A DNA stretch of 64,000 bases from Ferribacterium limneticum (GTDB lineage: Bacteria; Pseudomonadota; Gammaproteobacteria; Burkholderiales; Rhodocyclaceae). The stretch is from positions 224,001 to 288,000 of the forward strand of contig NZ_CP075191.1 in NCBI RefSeq assembly GCF_020510625.1. Reading direction: 5' to 3'. The notes below the pieces were generated by a model, which did not search any database, was not told the origin of the DNA, and saw nothing but the letters and a program-made list of their open reading frames with translations. Positions 47,577 to 57,175 of the stretch are shown one piece after another. The first letter of the stretch is position 1; every line of letters starts with the position of its first letter. Both the position numbers and the translations under genes were made by a program.

Positions 47577-49658
47577 ATGCAGTCATCGCTTATGTACCCG
47601 CAGACTACCAACGCCGCTTCCGACTGGATTGTCGATAACACCCACCTGCTCGATTTCGTCCTGAACGAAGCGGGCGGCTTTGTTTACGCCATCGACGCGA
47701 CGACTCACGAAATCCTTTATGCCAACGGCAGCGTCGTTCGCACTTTCGGTAACGTGGTCGGCAAAACCTGCTTTCACGCACTTCAACGCGGGCGCGACGA
47801 GATCTGCCCGGGTTGTCCGGAAATGCCCCCTCCCGAGCAGCCCGAGAGCGATGAGCTGGTTGAATGGGAGAACACCAACAGCATCAACCAGCGGACCTAT
47901 CTGCTGAATGGCCGTTACCTTCGCTGGCCCGACGGTCGTCGGATTCGCCTTCAGGTTGGTATCGACATCACTCGCCAGAAGGCGCTCGAATCGGCCGTCG
48001 ACGAGGAACGCCGGGCGTCGCTGGAAACCTTCGAGATGCTGACCAATGCGACCATCGAAGGGCTGATCATCTATGACGAGGATCGCCGTTGCGTGCGGGT
48101 CAATCAGGTGGCGCCGCAAATCCTGGGCTACAGCGCCGACGAAATGCTCGGCAAGAGCGCGTTCGATTTCATCGCCCCCCAGTCGCGCGATCACGTCCAT
48201 CGCGTCATCAAGAATGCTGACCAGGCCCCCTATGAAGCGCAGATGCTGCGCCGGGACGGTTCCGTATTCTGGGCCATCCTGCGCGGCCGCGACCTGAGCC
48301 TGGCCGGCCGTAAAATTCGCGTTTCTGCCATTCTGGATATTTCCCAAATCAAGGAAAAGGAAGCCGAGATCAGCCACTTGGCCTACTACGACGCGCTGAC
48401 CGAGCTGCCCAACCGGCGCTATCTGAACGAACAACTTGGCCACGCCTTGAACGCCGCCCGGCGAAGCGGAAATTATGGCGGACTGTTGTTTATCGATCTC
48501 GATCATTTCAAGACCATCAACGACACCCGTGGCCATGCCGTCGGCGACAAGGTGCTGATCGAAGCCGCGCGACGAATCAGGCAGTACACGCGCGATGCCG
48601 ACTACGTCAGCCGCTTCGGCGGCGACGAATTCGTCGTGCTGCTGGAAAACCTCTCCTCCGCTGAAAGCGAAGCCACGCAAAAGGCGTATCAGGCTGCCCG
48701 CAAAATTCTCGATGCGCTGGCGGTCCCTTACCTGATCGATACCTACGACTACCGGCTCACCGGCAGCATCGGCATTGCCCTGTTCAACGGTTCCTCGGGT
48801 TCCAACGAGGATTTGTTGCGCTATGCCGATGCCGCGATGTACACGGCCAAGGATGCCGGACGCAACAGCGTGCGTTTCTTTGACCCGGTGCTGCAACAAC
48901 AGGCGGAAGCCAAGGCACTGCTGATCAGCCGTCTGCGGCGTGCCATTGAAGAAGAAAAGCTTCAGCTCTACGCCCAGCCGCAAATTGGCTCCACCGGTGG
49001 CCGGAAGGTTTACGGCGTCGAATTGCTGGCCCGCTGGCCGGATGCCGAGCAAGGCATGATTCCGCCCGGCATTTTTATTCCGGCGGCAGAGGAAAGCGGC
49101 CTGATCCTCCCGCTTGGGCAATGGGTGCTGCATCAGGCCGTCCGCCAGCTGAAAGCCTGGGAAAACGATCCGGAGCGAAAAAACTGGCGCATTTCGATCA
49201 ATGTCAGCGTTCGCCAGTTCGAAGACGGCGACTGTGTGGCAGGCATTACCGAACTGCTCGAACGCTACCGCTTCCGACCCGAGCTGCTTTGCCTTGAACT
49301 GACCGAGAGCGTCCTGCTGCAACACACCAAGGAGATACTCCACAAGTTCTCGCGCTTGCGCGAACTGGGTTTCCACCTTTCGATCGATGATTTCGGCACC
49401 GGCTATTCCTCACTCGCCTACCTGAAGCGGCTGCCGATCACCGAACTGAAAATTGACCGCTCTTTCGTCCATGAAATGACGATCGACAGCAGCAATGCGA
49501 TTCTGGTCCAGACCATGATCGCCATCGGCCAGCAGTTCGGTCTCGACGTAGTGGCCGAAGGGGTCGAAACCGAGGCCCAGTACGAACGCCTGCTGGCAAT
49601 GGGGTGTACGCAATTCCAGGGTTACCTTTTCGGGCGCCCGACCCCGGTCGGCGACTGA
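47577..49658 (+). CDS. PAS-PAS-GGDEF-EAL c-di-GMP turnover protein
   Basis: A 693-aa soluble protein. PAS-like domains occupy about residues 25-140 (with a CFHALQRGRDEICPGCP cysteine cluster) and 150-265 (GYSADEMLGKSAFDFI). The GGDEF domain (about 275-440) has DLDHFKTINDTRGHAVGDK and the intact active site RFGGDEFVVLL. The EAL domain (about 455-690) has VELLARW in place of EALLRW, LTESVLL, IDDFGTGYSSLAYLK, KIDRSFV and VAEGVET. Both catalytic sites look complete, so it may make or degrade c-di-GMP depending on signal. The ATG at 47577 has no good ribosome site; ATG at 47592 is an alternative. Confidence 0.92.
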   Translation: MQSSLMYPQTTNAASDWIVDNTHLLDFVLNEAGGFVYAIDATTHEILYANGSVVRTFGNVVGKTCFHALQRGRDEICPGCPEMPPPEQPESDELVEWENTNSINQRTYLLNGRYLRWPDGRRIRLQVGIDITRQKALESAVDEERRASLETFEMLTNATIEGLIIYDEDRRCVRVNQVAPQILGYSADEMLGKSAFDFIAPQSRDHVHRVIKNADQAPYEAQMLRRDGSVFWAILRGRDLSLAGRKIRVSAILDISQIKEKEAEISHLAYYDALTELPNRRYLNEQLGHALNAARRSGNYGGLLFIDLDHFKTINDTRGHAVGDKVLIEAARRIRQYTRDADYVSRFGGDEFVVLLENLSSAESEATQKAYQAARKILDALAVPYLIDTYDYRLTGSIGIALFNGSSGSNEDLLRYADAAMYTAKDAGRNSVRFFDPVLQQQAEAKALLISRLRRAIEEEKLQLYAQPQIGSTGGRKVYGVELLARWPDAEQGMIPPGIFIPAAEESGLILPLGQWVLHQAVRQLKAWENDPERKNWRISINVSVRQFEDGDCVAGITELLERYRFRPELLCLELTESVLLQHTKEILHKFSRLRELGFHLSIDDFGTGYSSLAYLKRLPITELKIDRSFVHEMTIDSSNAILVQTMIAIGQQFGLDVVAEGVETEAQYERLLAMGCTQFQGYLFGRPTPVGD

Positions 49659-49751
49659 GGCGGCGTCTGAAACACGGCTGATCGTTGCCGCCGCAGCCTG
49701 TGAGGCAATCTTCAGCGGTGGGGTGGCATGCCGGAGCCGTTCGGGCGGCGG

Positions 49752-49783
49752 AAAAACGACGGCGAGGCCGTGGACCTCGCCGT
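49752..49783. terminator. Terminator between convergent EAL and autotransporter genes
   Basis: A 9-bp stem (ACGGCGAGG with CCTCGCCGT, seven-base loop) preceded on the plus strand by AAAAAC, which gives a U-run for transcripts arriving on the minus strand from the autotransporter. It is a near-copy of the element after icmF. Confidence 0.75.
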
Positions 49784-49812
49784 TATTGTTGGTGCACCGG
49801 TGAGAGAGGTGA

Positions 49813-52800
49813 TCAGAACGGCATTGCCACCTTCACCCCGATCGCATTGGTGGAGCTGTTGTTGGAAAACTGACCGGTGTATTCCAGGCGAATGGTCGTG
49901 CCGCTCTTGCGCAGGATATCGACGCCAATCGCCAGATCGGCATAGGTCTTTTTGCTCTTGGTGGTGACCGTGAATGGCTGGACGCCGGATGGCGCGCCTT
50001 CGAGGCTGGCGGTGACGTGGCGCTCATTGCTGCCGAGGAACTGGGTCATGCCGACGCGCACGTAATGGCGGAGCAGGGTGCCCTCGCCGCCGACACTGTT
50101 TTCACCGCCGAACTCGATAGCTGGATGCAGTGACACGAAGGTGTCGTTTGCCTTCTCGACACGCAGGTTGGCACCACCGGCCCCAGTTTCCTCATAGGCA
50201 TCGCGTGACACGTAGGACACGCCCAAGCCCAGCATCGGGCGGATATAGGCGTTTTCGCTGGCCATGATGTCGTGGCTGATCCGGCCGTGCAAGGAACTAG
50301 ACCACAGGGTCGGCCTGGCTTGGGCATAGGTGCCCGGGGCTACGAGGTCGACCAGGCGCCGGGTGTTGTAGTGGCCGTAGCCGGCGCTGAAGGACAGCGA
50401 CAGGCGGGTGGCGTCGTAGCGTTGCTTGAGGATCATGCCGCCCTCGAAGCGCTCGCCATTGACGTCCGAAAAGACCGAGTTGAGGGCCGATTGCTGGTAA
50501 GAGGCGCCAAAGCCGAGATGCAGGTTTTCGCGCACGGCCTTCTGGAACCCACCGGCCATCGTCACCACATCCTGACGATAGCCTGGATTCTGGTCGTTCC
50601 TTTCCTGATCGCGGATGCTGCCACCGAAGCGGACCCAGCTGCATTCGCCTTCGCGGATGAAGCGATAGTCGCCGTCGCGCTGACGGCAACTGTGCATCGC
50701 ATCGTTGAACGCCAGGCTGGAAGTGGTCGCTGCCGTCGTTGTCGTACCCAGCGCGCCCGGGCCGAGCTTTTCGTAGGCAATGCGCAAGCGCGCCTCGTCC
50801 GGCATGCTGACCAACGCAGCGATATAAGGTGCCAGGCTGCTTGAGCCGCCAGCCGCCAGAATTGCATTGAGGTGGGCGCCGATTTGCCGGCCGTTGTTGC
50901 CCAGCGAGGCCGGTGAGAAATCAACCAGGCTGGAAATGGCCACCTCATTGCTGCTCGGGTAGCTCAAGGCGTAATGAACGATGGGCGATGCCGGGGCAAT
51001 CAGGCTCAGGCTGTTGGAGGTGACGCCGCCAGCGGCCGAGAGGACGACGCGCTGCCAGTTGCCGATCTGGACGGAGCCGGTGTCGATCGGCGTTACCCGG
51101 ATGCTGCCGCCAAGCTGGGCGCTGCCGCTGACGTTGAGGCGGTCGCTGCTCCTGCCTGCCAGGCTGAGGTCGACGTTGTAGGCGCCGCCGGCGTTCTGCT
51201 GCAGATTGCCCGTCAGCAAGGTGGTCTGTGGCACCCGCGAACCGCCGGGTGAGAGCGTGCCGTCGTTGCTGAAGCTGCGTCCGGCGCCGATCATGATGTT
51301 GGCCAGGGGGTTGAAGGTCGCATCGACAAGGTTGCTGATTGTGTTGCTGCCGGCGCCGAGATCGACGTTGCCGGTCAGCGTGCCGTGGTTGTTGAGCGTT
51401 TCTGCAGCAGCGCCGCCACTCAGGGCCATGCCACTCAAAGCCGAGACCGTACCCCGGTTGGTGATGACGTTGCTGGCGCCATTCAGAACCATGATGCCGA
51501 CGCCGGTTCCGCTGCCGCCGGTGACCGAACCGTCGTTGATATTGACGATCACATTGCCGTTGCTCGCACCGCCCAGACTCTGGGCAACGATACCGTGGGC
51601 GTCAGCACCGGTGACGAGGATATTGCCCGAACTATTGACCGTGACCAGGCCGGATGAACCGGTATAAACGCCGCCGCTGAAGCCGCCATTGCTCTGGGCG
51701 ACGATGCCGTGCGCGGCGATGCCGTAGGTCCGGATATCGCCGGTTTGTGCAACGGTCACCTTACCGCCTTCCCCAGTGCCGCCAACGCTGCCGGCTATCC
51801 CGATACCGGCGCCGACGGTGCCGCCCAGGCCGCCGCCTCCGCCGACGCTCTGGGCGAAAATGCCCATGGCGCCGCGGGCGCGGGTGACGATGTTGCCGAA
51901 GTTGTCGACGATCACCTCGCCGCCGTTGCCGGCATTGCCGCCATCGCCGGCGAAAGCGAAGGCGTTGCCGAAGTCGGTGACGCCGAGGTCGACATTGCCG
52001 GCGTAACCGCCGCCGCCGCCGATGCTCTGCGCGAAGATGCCGTGGGCGACAACGCCCGACGTGGAAATTTCGCCATGGGTGATGACATGCACCAGTCCGC
52101 CGTTGCCCGATGAACCACCGTCACCGCCGAAGCTGAGTTGCTTGCTGTCGGCATCACCGATCGCGCCGATGCCACCGATGCCGCCGCCGCCGCCAATGCT
52201 CTGCGCGAGCACCGCGACGGAACCCTGGCCGGTGGTTGTGATGCTGCCTGTATGGTCGATGAAGACTTCCTTGCCGTCGCCACTGGCGCCGCCGGCACCA
52301 CCCACCGTGATGTTGACGTCACCCTCTTCCTGGATCGGCAGCACGAAGTCGAGCAATTCGGAAACGTCTTCCGAGACGCCGAAATCCTCCCAGTCGAGTC
52401 CGTGGTAACCGCTGCCGCCTACCCCGCCGCCGCCGCCGATACTCTGGGCGAAGATGCCGAAGGCGTCAGCGCCGCGCGTGACGATGCTGCCGGTATTGGT
52501 GACTTCCACCTTCGCCCCGGCATCCTCGCCTGTGCCGGCCCGGCCGCCGACACTCAGCGTCGCGCCGACGCTGAAGCTGGTGGGGTCGGGCACCTCGGGT
52601 ACATCGGGCTGCCAGTTGGAGGGATCAATGCTCAGGATCATGGAACGTGCGTCGCCACCCGCGCCGCCGCCGCCGCCGACGCTCTGGACGAAGATGCCGT
52701 GTGCGCCGACACCGTAGGTATCGATTGCGTTGCGATTGGTCACCGTCACATTGCCGCCGACGTTGCCGCTGGCACCCTTGCCGCCGATAGCCATGGCGAA

Positions 52801-55800
52801 GTCGACCTTCACTTCGACCTGCCCGCCCGCTTTGCCTCCCTGGCCGCCTGCGTCGCTGGGATCGTCCGGCAGGGAGAAGTTGGCGGTCGCGGCGACGCTG
52901 CTGCCGCCGTCACCACCACCGCCGCCGATGCTTTGCGCCAGGATGCCGTAGGCGTAGTCCTGGTGGGTCGTGATCCGGCCGTCGTTGGTGACAACAACGT
53001 CGCCAGCCTTGCCGCCCGTGCCGCCATCACCGCCCAGCGTCAGCGCGATGTTCACGCCGACCTTCGGATAGGGCTCTGGTATCGGCACCAGGCTGCTGAA
53101 ATTGGCCATCACCGCGCCGCTGGAACCGCCCGCCCCGCCGCCACCGCCGATGCTTTGCGCGAAGATGCCGTAGGAGTATTCGTTCCAGGTTTCGATGCGG
53201 CCGCTGTTCACCACTGTCACGGTGTCGGCTGAATTGCCGTTACCGCCGTCGCCGCCCATGGTCAGGGTTAAGCCGCCGAAGGCGGATACGGCGCCGGAGA
53301 AGGCCATACCGCCGGCGCCGCCGCCACCACCGATGCTCTGCGCCAGGACGCCGTGGCTTTGCCGGCCCCAGGTCATGACGTCGCTGTCGACATAGACATT
53401 GACCAGGCCGCCCTTGCCGCCAGCACCACCGTCGCCGCCGAAGCCGAAAGATATCGACACCGGCTTCAGCAACGAGCCGGTGATGCTGGCGCCGCCGTTG
53501 CCGCCGCCGCCGCCGATGCTCTGGGCAACGATGCCGTGGGCGCGATCGCCGTAAGTGGTGAGCGTTCCGCCCAAGGCCGAGTTCGCGCTGCCGACATTCA
53601 CGGTATTGCCGTCGCTGGCGCCGCCGCCCGTGCCGCCGAAGCCGAGATCGAGACCGGTACCGCCGGCCAGGCTGGCCGAAATGCTGAAACCCCCGTTGCC
53701 GCCACTGCCACCGATGCTCTGGGCGAGAATGGCGTGCGCGCCGTTGCCGGCGGCCGGGTCGCACCCGCTTGTATCAGCCATCGCCTGGCTGCAACCGGTC
53801 GTGATGTCGCCGACGCTGTGGACCGTGACGACGTCTGAATCATTGCCGGTGCCGCCGTTACCACCAATCGAGATGTTGGCCGTGATGCCGCCCATCACGC
53901 TGCCGGCGATGGCGAAACCACCATCGCCGCCGCTGCCGCCGATGCTCTGGGCGACGATGCCGTGGGCGTAATCGCCGCGGGTATGGATGCTGCCGAAGAA
54001 GGGATCCGCTGCACTGCCGACATCGACTGTCTTGCCGACGCCGCCGCCGCCGCCCTCGCCGCCGAGGCTGAGGTTCAGGCCCTTGCTGCCGCTGTAGCTG
54101 CCGGCGATGGCGAAGCCGCCGGAGCCGCCGCCGCCGCCGACGCTCTGCGCGAAGATGCCGTAGGACTGCTTGTCGTAGGTGTAGATGCTGCCGCCGCCGA
54201 GCACCTTGACCGCCCCGGCATCGCCCCCCGTCCCGCCGCTGCCGCCGATGGCGACGCTAAGGCTGACGATGCTCCCGGCCGAACCGGAAATCGCGAAGCC
54301 GCCGTTGCCGCCGCCGCCGCCGATGCTCTGCGCGAAGATCGCGTGGGCACGTTCGCCATCGGTGACGATGCTGCCGCTTGCGGTATTGGTGACGGTGACG
54401 TCCGAGCCATTGCCGCCCGTGCCACCCTTGCCGCCGATCGACACCGAAGCTTCGGCGCCGACAGCGACCGCGTCGCCGCCTGCGCCGCCGCCACCGCCGA
54501 CGCTCTGGGCAAAGAGGGCATGCGACTCGTCTTCGCGGGTATGGATGCTGCCTTCGTTGACCACTTTGACGGTGTCGGCATTGCCACCGCCACCGCCGTC
54601 GCCGCCGATGCTGACCAGCCCGCCGGAGTGGCCGCCGTCGCCGCCCCCGCCGCCGATGCTCTGGGCGTAGATGCCGTAGGACTGAAGACCGAAGGTATTG
54701 ATGCTGCCGCGATTGGTGACATCGACCTTGCCGCCGTCGCTGGTTCCCGAACCGTTGCCGCCGATGCCGACCAGACCGTTGGCACCGCCCCCGTCGCCGC
54801 CGCCGCCGCCGACACTCTGGGCGTAGATGCCGTGTGCGTAGTCGCCACGATGTACTGCCTGCGAGCCATCGGTTCCGGTACTGATGGCCCCTTCGTTAAC
54901 CACGGTCACCATGCCGCCATTGCCGCCGGCGGCGCCGTCGCCGCCGACGCTGGCCAACAGGCCGAAGCGGCCGCCGCCGCTGCCGCCGCCGCCACCGATG
55001 CTCTGCGCGAAAATCCCGTGGCTGTACAGGTTGTTGGTGCTGACGGTGCCGGACGCTTCGTTCCGGACATCCACGTCGCCGCCGCTGCCGCCGCTGTTGG
55101 CGTCGCCGCCGAAGGACCAGAACAGTCCCCAGCTGGTTCCGCCGGGGCCGCCGAAGCCGCCGACGCTCTGGGCGTAAAGGCCGTAGGCGTACTTGCCCGA
55201 GGTTTCGATTGCGCCGCTGCTGTGCAGCGTCACCTTGTCGCCATCGCTGGCGTCACCACCACTGCCGGGCTTGCCGAACAGCCAGCCGCCGCTGCCGCCG
55301 GCACCGGCGTTGCCGCCGATACTCCTGGCCCAGATGCCGTTGGCGTAGTCGCCGCCGGTCGTGACGTTCCAGCCGCCGACGACGCTGACTTCGCCACCCT
55401 TGCCGCCGAAGCCGCCGCCGCCGCCCGGCATGGCACCGCTGCCGCTGCCGCCGGCGCCGCCGTTGCCACCGACGCTCAGGGCGTAGATGCCGGTCGCGTC
55501 GGCGCCGCTGGTGGTGATGTCGGCACTGCCGCTCACCGTCACGGTGCCGCCAGTGCCGCCGGTGCCGCCCTTCTGGCCATGGCGCCAGTGGCCGCCATCG
55601 CCGCCGGCCCCACCCTCGCCGCCGGCACTGATGGCGACGATGCCGCCGGAAGCATCCAGATGCGTGACGATGCTGCCGCTGGCCGCAATGCTGACCGCGC
55701 CACCGTCACTGCCCGCTCCGCCGCCGCCGGCCGAGTGACCGATGCTGCCATCGCGCCCCCGGGTGCCGGTGCCGCCCTGGCTGTAGGCGTCGATACCATA

Positions 55801-56898
55801 GGACCCGGTATTTTTCGTCTCGAGCGCGCCATTGCTGGTGATAGCGATGCTGTTGCCCGCACCGCCGGCCATTGCATCGCTGAGAATGCCCGCGACATAG
55901 CGCTGCAGGTCGGGGAACAGGGTGGGCGAACTGGCTGCCGCCGGTTTGCTGCTGACGCCGAAGGTGTCGAACCAGGCTTCCCGGTTTTGCATCAGGTCTC
56001 CGTGGCTGTCTTTCTGGAAGGTGACGACCAGTTGGCTGTTATCTGCCTGCGTGTTGCCAGCCCGTGTGCCGAGAACGCTGTAGCTGACCGCCGTGCTCAA
56101 GGTCTGGCCAGTGCCCAGCGCGGCCTGCGCCGCGAGTTCTGCGGGGCTGTACTGCACCGTGAAATGGCCGTCGGGATAAATGGTGAAGGTGCCGTGCTCG
56201 ATTGGGTTGCCGTTGCCATCCCGGACGATGGTCCCGTTGGCGTCGATCAAATGGCCGCGCACCTGGATGCTGGCGCCGGTGAAACTCAGCACATCACCGG
56301 CTGTATTGCGGACGCTGGTCACGGCAAAGCTGAAGCCGGTTTCGCTGAAGCTGCGCAGTTGGCTCAGCACGCTCTCCGGATAGCCTGGGCTGGCGCTGTA
56401 GGCGCGGATCGCATGGGCATTCGCACCATCGGTGACGATGTTGCTGTATGAGTTGATGGTCACCGTGCCGCCCGAAACGTTCGGATCGACGCCGACCAGC
56501 GGAACACCGAGGAAGGCATCCGGTGGCGCGCTCAGGCTGGGGGTTCCCAAAGTGATGCCTTCGATGCCGTAGGCCGCGTTGCCGCTTGTCTTTATTTCGA
56601 CCACGCTGGAAGGCGTGCCGCTGTTGATCAGCACGTTGCCAATACCGTTGCTGATCATCCGGATGCCTGGTGTGCCGCTGACCGGGGCTATGTCTTGATT
56701 CAGCTGCTGGACATCGAGTCGACTGGGCGGGGTGGTGATACTGACGCCTTGCGACTGATTGCCTTCGCAGGTCAGGGTCATGCCGCCGTCACTGGTCGTA
56801 CAACTGTCCGGGCCGGCGATCGCCACGGGAACGAAGGCTGCCGAAATGGCCATGGCGAGAAAACGCTGATTGGCACGGGGAATGAAACGAGCATTCAT
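49813..56898 (-). CDS. Giant glycine-rich autotransporter with tandem repeats
   Basis: A 2361-aa type V secreted protein. Signal peptide about residues 1-29 (AMAISAAFVPVAIAG). An N-terminal region (30-190) has beta-helix-like strands; about 190-300 looks like a VCBS/cadherin-type domain (GTFTIYPDGHFTVQYSP). About 400-1780 is an array of some 21 clear units of 40-70 residues centred on (Y/H)GI-x-AQS(I/V)GGGGG-xGG. A linker with beta-helix terminal strands (about 1790-2060) precedes the autotransporter barrel (about 2070-2361), which ends in the expected phenylalanine (GVKVAMPF). Likely a surface adhesin or biofilm protein. ATG follows CCAGGGAGATGTC. No toxin or protease motif is seen. Confidence 0.9.
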   Translation of the reverse strand: MNARFIPRANQRFLAMAISAAFVPVAIAGPDSCTTSDGGMTLTCEGNQSQGVSITTPPSRLDVQQLNQDIAPVSGTPGIRMISNGIGNVLINSGTPSSVVEIKTSGNAAYGIEGITLGTPSLSAPPDAFLGVPLVGVDPNVSGGTVTINSYSNIVTDGANAHAIRAYSASPGYPESVLSQLRSFSETGFSFAVTSVRNTAGDVLSFTGASIQVRGHLIDANGTIVRDGNGNPIEHGTFTIYPDGHFTVQYSPAELAAQAALGTGQTLSTAVSYSVLGTRAGNTQADNSQLVVTFQKDSHGDLMQNREAWFDTFGVSSKPAAASSPTLFPDLQRYVAGILSDAMAGGAGNSIAITSNGALETKNTGSYGIDAYSQGGTGTRGRDGSIGHSAGGGGAGSDGGAVSIAASGSIVTHLDASGGIVAISAGGEGGAGGDGGHWRHGQKGGTGGTGGTVTVSGSADITTSGADATGIYALSVGGNGGAGGSGSGAMPGGGGGFGGKGGEVSVVGGWNVTTGGDYANGIWARSIGGNAGAGGSGGWLFGKPGSGGDASDGDKVTLHSSGAIETSGKYAYGLYAQSVGGFGGPGGTSWGLFWSFGGDANSGGSGGDVDVRNEASGTVSTNNLYSHGIFAQSIGGGGGSGGGRFGLLASVGGDGAAGGNGGMVTVVNEGAISTGTDGSQAVHRGDYAHGIYAQSVGGGGGDGGGANGLVGIGGNGSGTSDGGKVDVTNRGSINTFGLQSYGIYAQSIGGGGGDGGHSGGLVSIGGDGGGGGNADTVKVVNEGSIHTREDESHALFAQSVGGGGGAGGDAVAVGAEASVSIGGKGGTGGNGSDVTVTNTASGSIVTDGERAHAIFAQSIGGGGGNGGFAISGSAGSIVSLSVAIGGSGGTGGDAGAVKVLGGGSIYTYDKQSYGIFAQSVGGGGGSGGFAIAGSYSGSKGLNLSLGGEGGGGGVGKTVDVGSAADPFFGSIHTRGDYAHGIVAQSIGGSGGDGGFAIAGSVMGGITANISIGGNGGTGNDSDVVTVHSVGDITTGCSQAMADTSGCDPAAGNGAHAILAQSIGGSGGNGGFSISASLAGGTGLDLGFGGTGGGASDGNTVNVGSANSALGGTLTTYGDRAHGIVAQSIGGGGGNGGASITGSLLKPVSISFGFGGDGGAGGKGGLVNVYVDSDVMTWGRQSHGVLAQSIGGGGGAGGMAFSGAVSAFGGLTLTMGGDGGNGNSADTVTVVNSGRIETWNEYSYGIFAQSIGGGGGAGGSSGAVMANFSSLVPIPEPYPKVGVNIALTLGGDGGTGGKAGDVVVTNDGRITTHQDYAYGILAQSIGGGGGDGGSSVAATANFSLPDDPSDAGGQGGKAGGQVEVKVDFAMAIGGKGASGNVGGNVTVTNRNAIDTYGVGAHGIFVQSVGGGGGAGGDARSMILSIDPSNWQPDVPEVPDPTSFSVGATLSVGGRAGTGEDAGAKVEVTNTGSIVTRGADAFGIFAQSIGGGGGVGGSGYHGLDWEDFGVSEDVSELLDFVLPIQEEGDVNITVGGAGGASGDGKEVFIDHTGSITTTGQGSVAVLAQSIGGGGGIGGIGAIGDADSKQLSFGGDGGSSGNGGLVHVITHGEISTSGVVAHGIFAQSIGGGGGYAGNVDLGVTDFGNAFAFAGDGGNAGNGGEVIVDNFGNIVTRARGAMGIFAQSVGGGGGLGGTVGAGIGIAGSVGGTGEGGKVTVAQTGDIRTYGIAAHGIVAQSNGGFSGGVYTGSSGLVTVNSSGNILVTGADAHGIVAQSLGGASNGNVIVNINDGSVTGGSGTGVGIMVLNGASNVITNRGTVSALSGMALSGGAAAETLNNHGTLTGNVDLGAGSNTISNLVDATFNPLANIMIGAGRSFSNDGTLSPGGSRVPQTTLLTGNLQQNAGGAYNVDLSLAGRSSDRLNVSGSAQLGGSIRVTPIDTGSVQIGNWQRVVLSAAGGVTSNSLSLIAPASPIVHYALSYPSSNEVAISSLVDFSPASLGNNGRQIGAHLNAILAAGGSSSLAPYIAALVSMPDEARLRIAYEKLGPGALGTTTTAATTSSLAFNDAMHSCRQRDGDYRFIREGECSWVRFGGSIRDQERNDQNPGYRQDVVTMAGGFQKAVRENLHLGFGASYQQSALNSVFSDVNGERFEGGMILKQRYDATRLSLSFSAGYGHYNTRRLVDLVAPGTYAQARPTLWSSSLHGRISHDIMASENAYIRPMLGLGVSYVSRDAYEETGAGGANLRVEKANDTFVSLHPAIEFGGENSVGGEGTLLRHYVRVGMTQFLGSNERHVTASLEGAPSGVQPFTVTTKSKKTYADLAIGVDILRKSGTTIRLEYTGQFSNNSSTNAIGVKVAMPF
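51560..55700 (-). repeat. Tandem coding repeats of the autotransporter passenger
   Basis: About 21 imperfect units, spaced 120-210 bases, each encoding a variant of HGIFAQSIGGGGGNGG followed by a variable beta strand section and a (V/I)xNxGxIxTxG turn. DNA copies are diverged, but the GCCGCCGCCGCCGATGCTCTGCG block is read near most of them on the plus strand in shortened form. The array accounts for more than half of the gene. Confidence 0.88.
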
Positions 56899-57175
56899 GA
56901 CATCTCCCTGGTCCTGCGTCTGCAGGTTATTTGGTATCTGTTATGAATATAGCCATTTATGCAAAAAAGCATAGGTGCATTGGGCTCGAGATCCAGTATT
57001 GGCGGGGGTTTCAGCGTTGTTGTCGGGTTTGATAAATAAATGGTTTTGTGGTGCTTTGAATGAATTATTTGTCGTATTTAAAGGTTTGTTTTGCGTTTCT
57101 GGCCGCGCCTTTCTTCCTTGGGAAAATTGCCGCAGAATTAAGGCTTCGGATCTTGAATCCATATTCGGAGTTGGC
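56899..57175. promoter_or_regulatory. AT-rich divergent intergenic region
   Basis: A 277-base spacer between the autotransporter and the M48 lipoprotein gene, much richer in A and T than either neighbour. It contains the small hairpin TATGC-AAAAAA-GCATA near 56955-56975. It should carry both promoters. No gene is evident. Confidence 0.5.

Noticed and set aside
51560..55700. Regular GCCGCC-rich repeats that could be taken for a CRISPR array
   Set aside because: Units are unequal in length, diverged and all in frame in one long gene; no identical repeats with unique spacers.
53962..56451. Open frame of 829 codons on the plus strand opposite the autotransporter
   Set aside because: Product is almost pure Ala/Asp/Val low-complexity sequence created by the complement of GGC-rich repeat codons.
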